From positions 1,922,001-1,986,000 of the forward strand of contig OY752145.1 of assembly GCA_963573315.1 (NCBI GenBank): a DNA stretch of 64,000 bases. Reading direction: 5' to 3'. The position numbers and the translations under genes were made by a program. Under the pieces are notes generated by a model, which worked only from the letters and a program-made list of their open reading frames with translations, made no database searches and was not told the origin of the DNA. Of this stretch, positions 58,001-64,000 are shown piece by piece. Each line of letters begins with the position of its first letter. Position 1 is the first letter of the stretch. Source of the stretch: Entomortierella parvispora. Lineage: Eukaryota > Mortierellomycota > Mortierellomycetes > Mortierellales > Mortierellaceae.

Positions 58001-59462
58001 TCATCACTGGTGGTCGCGGATGTTCCTGAGTCCCTTTCCTTCTCTTAAATGAGTATCTTGGCTGATGACGTGTTCTTTGAAGGGCTGGGTATACTGTTTC
58101 TCCTTGGTTGCCATGCGACGAAGAATGTGGTAAAAGCAAAACAGCATTGGAGCCAGAAGAGATAGACGACTCTTGAGGTTGCTCGACTGGCGACAAGGTG
58201 ATACGTGCTCGTGCCGAGTGAGAGTGCTGTGCCGCAGGTGACTCTACCGTCTTGTAGCGGTTGCTGGTTGATGATGATCGTAGCCGAATGACATTCATGG
58301 AGTTGCTATGGATATCAAAAAAGCATAGTGAATAAAAGTTTCCTTTCATATCTTGAATCTTGGGCAGTTAAATATGCTTTACCTGCTGTTGGTAGTGGGT
58401 TGAAGACTTCTGTTTCGTTGGTATCGTTTACAGAGGTCCATAAATCTCTGGCGAAGAGCAAGAAAGGATGGGTAGGTAGAATCTGATCTCTTACAGGTGC
58501 TTGGCGTTTGCAGCCGGTCTGCAAAGACTCGAATTGCGAGATCAAATGTCTTTCCAGAGGTGTTTTTGGATTGGACACCCTCATATGCCAGATATTCCGA
58601 CACAATCGACCTGGGATCTAAAAATGAAGATCATTGTTAATATGTGAACTGCATAACAATCGACAAGTTGCAGTCATTTCATTTGTTTCGTACCTTCACC
58701 CTTGATGTTCACAATGACAGAAAAGCTAGTGAATGGGCCAACAGAAAAGATGTTCTTGCCGTAATCATTTGATACTACACAAGCGAGAGCCGTAAGCTGT
58801 GCTGATGACAATCCAAGAGTCCGGCAAACATCTGCACGACTGTAGGCCAGGTGAAGTCCGCGAGAGATGGGTCGCCAAAGCGTGTAAACAGTTCCGTAGG
58901 ACAGCATGTCACTATCAGCCGATATGACAATGTCTTCTGGCCTGCAATCTGCAGCGATGGCAACATCAGCCTCGGTCTCACATATCCGAACGGTCCATCC
59001 AGCCTTGAGCAAATAATCGATGAAATCCTGGCGGAGTGAGGATGGCCAGTAGAAGACCGATGCAAGGCTCTTTTTGATATCGACAAAATGTCTCTTCCTG
59101 GCCTTTTGGTTGTTGATGATTCGTTGCTCGAGTACGTCAAGGCTCTTGTAGCATATTTCCATGGCTTTATCACGACTGGCCTCGCGCTTTTTAGCCGTCT
59201 CTTCCTTCTCCACCGCTGAACCACCATCAATGTAAAGAGTGAGTGTATCCTTCTCGCCATAGCGCAAAAAATATGCCTCAAGGACCTTGTGCGCTTCTTC
59301 AGGCCCCTTGAAAGAGTATGCGTTGCGAATGATAGAATAAAACGACAGCACATCAATACGTTTTGTATGTTCCGCCTTCGTTGACTTCAAGTTGGAAGCA
59401 TAAATGACAGAAGGCTCGTATCCCTTTTTGCGCAAAAAGGGAAACCAAGCTTGTAATCCCAT
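55089..59462 (-). CDS. Predicted fusion of XPG/FEN1-like nuclease and Fanzor/TnpB-like RuvC nuclease
   Basis: I read five exons: 58694-59462, 58383-58617, 57177-58305, 55809-57101 and 55089-55733, whose phases close to 1,356 residues. The start MGLQAWFPFLRKKGYEP is an XPG/FEN1-type N-terminus. All seven acidic positions of FEN1 have counterparts: D37 (RIDV), D79 (YIDGG), E162 and E164 (CETEAD), D183 and D185 (SADSDM) and D233 (SNDYGKNI). A disordered, basic and acidic middle (about 340-700; KRRKG and KKKKDD patches, possible NLS) follows. The C-terminal third is Fanzor-like: RuvC-I ILTLDAGQAF (D952), HVIIGVGLGKF, then GYLVVGINEYYTSQKCPNC with the relocated catalytic Glu (E1155), a second zinc pair YCAHC, and HRDIMAAENM (D1189). 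The catalytic sets look intact. A split into two adjacent genes is possible, since exon 1 has its own stop if unspliced. It is divergent from the PD-ExK-like gene at 59823. Confidence 0.82.
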
Positions 59463-59822
59463 CGCCAGGCACGATTTGAAGGATGTAGGATACGTAAAAC
59501 CAGATGACAAGGTGATGTAAAAGCGGAATGGATGTAAATGTGTAGGTGCAAGAGGTTGTCTGGTTGGCGATGTGTGAAGAGGGCGTGGTGGGAACGTGGT
59601 GGGAACAAGGAACGCGGTGGGAACAAGGAGCGCAGAAGAAAGGAGCGTGGGAGCGCGTGGAACGAGTTTTGGCTCTCAATTCCAGCCAATGAGAGAATTA
59701 AGGCGTGGATTGTCCTGGAGCCTTCTGTTTCAGTGACGTAATTTTGGCCCGCATTGTGCTGCCGGTTATGAATAAATGTTCACTTTTCAGTTTCCACTCA
59801 TTCTTTAAGAAATATTACCACA
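59463..59822. promoter_or_regulatory. Head-to-head promoter of the two-nuclease locus
   Basis: 360 bp between divergent start codons. It contains three GGTGGGAAC repeats (about 59588-59625), a CCAATGAG box (59685-59692), a CRE-like CAGTGACGTAATTTTGGC (59731-59748) and a TATA-like AATAAAT (about 59770) 50 bp before the plus-strand start. The CRE-like element recurs in inverted orientation at 54984-55001 with 17 of 18 matches, and ATTCCAGCCAATGAG recurs at about 54939-54953. Confidence 0.6.
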
Positions 59823-62942
<3,120 letters not shown>

Positions 62943-63443
62943 CGCTGGGCACTGACGCTGATAAACTCCATACTGAAGGATTGAGCGGAGTGGAGCAAAT
63001 AGGGCACACATGTAGTCACGATTCTGTTGTCCACTAATCAATGCGACAGGAGCACACGCAAGACACAAGCACACGCGGCACGATAGTTCTGTACATAGCT
63101 CAATGATGAATAAAACCAATGCCAGCTACTGTTCGCAATCAACCAGTTTCCATATCGGAAAACTAATGACCAGCTCAATCGACTCAATCGACCCAATATC
63201 CCTCAAGGCTGGGTCGAGACTAGTGGAAATTCGTGAACAATATGAACCCTTAATTTCGACTAGTCTGAACACAGAAATGATGGAGGATGAGTGATCACTG
63301 TCACTGAACCCATGGGGCTTTCATACTGTAGCCCTCCAAAAGATGTCAAGTTGATTATTGAGTCGATTATTGAGCCGATTTCGTTCTGCAGCTCATTAAT
63401 AGCAATAATGAACTGAGAACAAACCAGTTGTGACTGGTCGAGC
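62943..63443. other. Intergenic region
   Basis: The 3' flank of the PD-ExK-like gene. It contains short ATCGACTCAATCGAC-type repeats near 63175-63195 and GATTATTGAGTCGATTATTGAG near 63351. No gene supported. Confidence 0.5.
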
Positions 63444-64000
63444 TTGGTCGACTGTTCACAGATTCATTTCCTCCCAATCACCAGGGCGCGGACACTTCCC
63501 CAGAGGCGGCAACGTGTAATACTTGCGGGCACATGGGCTGTTCTGGCAGCGGTGGTGGCAGAACGCAAAGGTCAGACTGATGAGGAATGGGTCCGTGGTC
63601 ATAACGGGGAGCTGGGCAACGAGTTGGCGGATGAAGTCGCTACGGAAACTGTCGAGCAGGGTACACCACCCTGGCAAGCAGATCTCAGCGCACAAATGGA
63701 CATCACTTTCACAGCATCGTTCCATGGACTGCAACTAGAGTCTGACTTGCGACAATTTCTCAAACAACAGACGACCATTCGCCATCATCAGACATGGATA
63801 GCACAGAAGTGAGTGAAACGTTCCGTCAGCGATCTGGAAGATGTAGAGTGGCACTCAGCACTATCAATCATCCACGATAAAAGGCCAGTCCAAACCTTCT
63901 TCAGCAGCCGTAATGACACTATTCGTCGCTGGCAACATATCCAAAAACTGCATGGAACGCTTCCGACACTCACGGTCATGCAGGCGAGACATCCTGACCT
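63444..64000 (+). mobile_element. Non-LTR retrotransposon fragment (RNase H and C-terminal region), truncated by the window edge
   Basis: One frame reads VVAERKGQTDEEWVRGHNGE, LGNELADEVATETVEQG. This is the end of an RNase H domain of LINE-type polyproteins, with the H..GN..AD motif. It ends at a stop at 63812. After a frame change the sequence continues KRSVSDLEDVEWHSALSIIH, then TIRRWQHIQKLHGTLPTLTV to the window edge, as the usual LINE C-terminal region does. No reverse transcriptase is present to the left, so it is 5'-truncated, frameshifted and probably dead. The right end lies outside the window. Confidence 0.75.

Noticed and set aside
59731-59748. Terminal inverted repeat of a DNA transposon, paired with 54984-55001
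   Set aside because: Similarity stops after 18 bp, the core is a near-palindromic CRE site, and the right-hand copy sits between the two divergent genes instead of outside them. Kept only as a promoter motif.

Overview
This window is nuclear DNA of an intron-rich fungus. Introns are short (mostly 60-170 bp) with GTAAGT-type donors and pyrimidine-rich ends. The gene set (Elongator Elp2, Unc104-type kinesin-3, importin-9/Kap114, a Rsc1/Rsc2-type RSC subunit, Tdp1, ERMES Mmm1, endocytic Sla2, U2 snRNA) is fungal. Long CT-rich and microsatellite promoters, TKL-type kinases and the accessory families on the right suggest an early-diverging lineage, most likely Mortierellomycota. That placement is inference.

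Left half, 0-38 kb: conserved housekeeping genes alternate with accessory genes. On the minus strand are a four-TM membrane protein (123-972), ELP2 (1667-4809) and a complete kinesin-3 (5077-11147). After a 3.9 kb gene-free, CT-rich stretch come a MGN-starting TKL kinase (15087-17198), a decayed secreted-protein gene, a GDSL esterase interrupted by two single-base shifts (19137-20191) and a tandem pair of unrecognised paralogues (20409-22707). Kap114 (22856-27110, minus) and the RSC subunit (28283-33256, plus) are divergent. Tdp1 with two ubiquitin-interacting motifs (33542-36768, minus) is divergent from a mitochondrial GGQ-type release-factor homologue (37013-38029), which is followed by a U2 snRNA gene.

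Middle, 38-44 kb: this is a graveyard. It holds a second, degenerate copy of the release-factor 3' end plus U2, a broken AIG1-like GTPase, several orphan coding fragments, a minisatellite and a small cysteine-rich secreted protein. From 44 to 52 kb there are MMM1, SLA2 (with a 43-bp frame-breaking tandem duplication) and a calmodulin-like gene.

Right end, 54-64 kb: the most interesting locus. A five-exon minus-strand gene (55089-59462) predicts a 1,356-residue protein. It joins an N-terminal XPG/FEN1-type nuclease, with all seven acidic residues in place, to a C-terminal Fanzor/TnpB-type RuvC nuclease with an intact D-E-D set and a CPxC...CxxC zinc ribbon. It shares a 360-bp head-to-head promoter with a plus-strand nine-exon gene (59823-62942). 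That second gene encodes a 683-residue protein with a PD...ExK nuclease-like signature. A pair of diverged, hairpin-containing direct repeats (54310-54622), with one compensatory base-pair change, lies beyond the 3' end of the Fanzor-type gene. A non-LTR retrotransposon fragment occupies the window's right edge. The reading is of a two-gene, multi-nuclease locus, possibly mobile. All functions are inferred from sequence motifs only.
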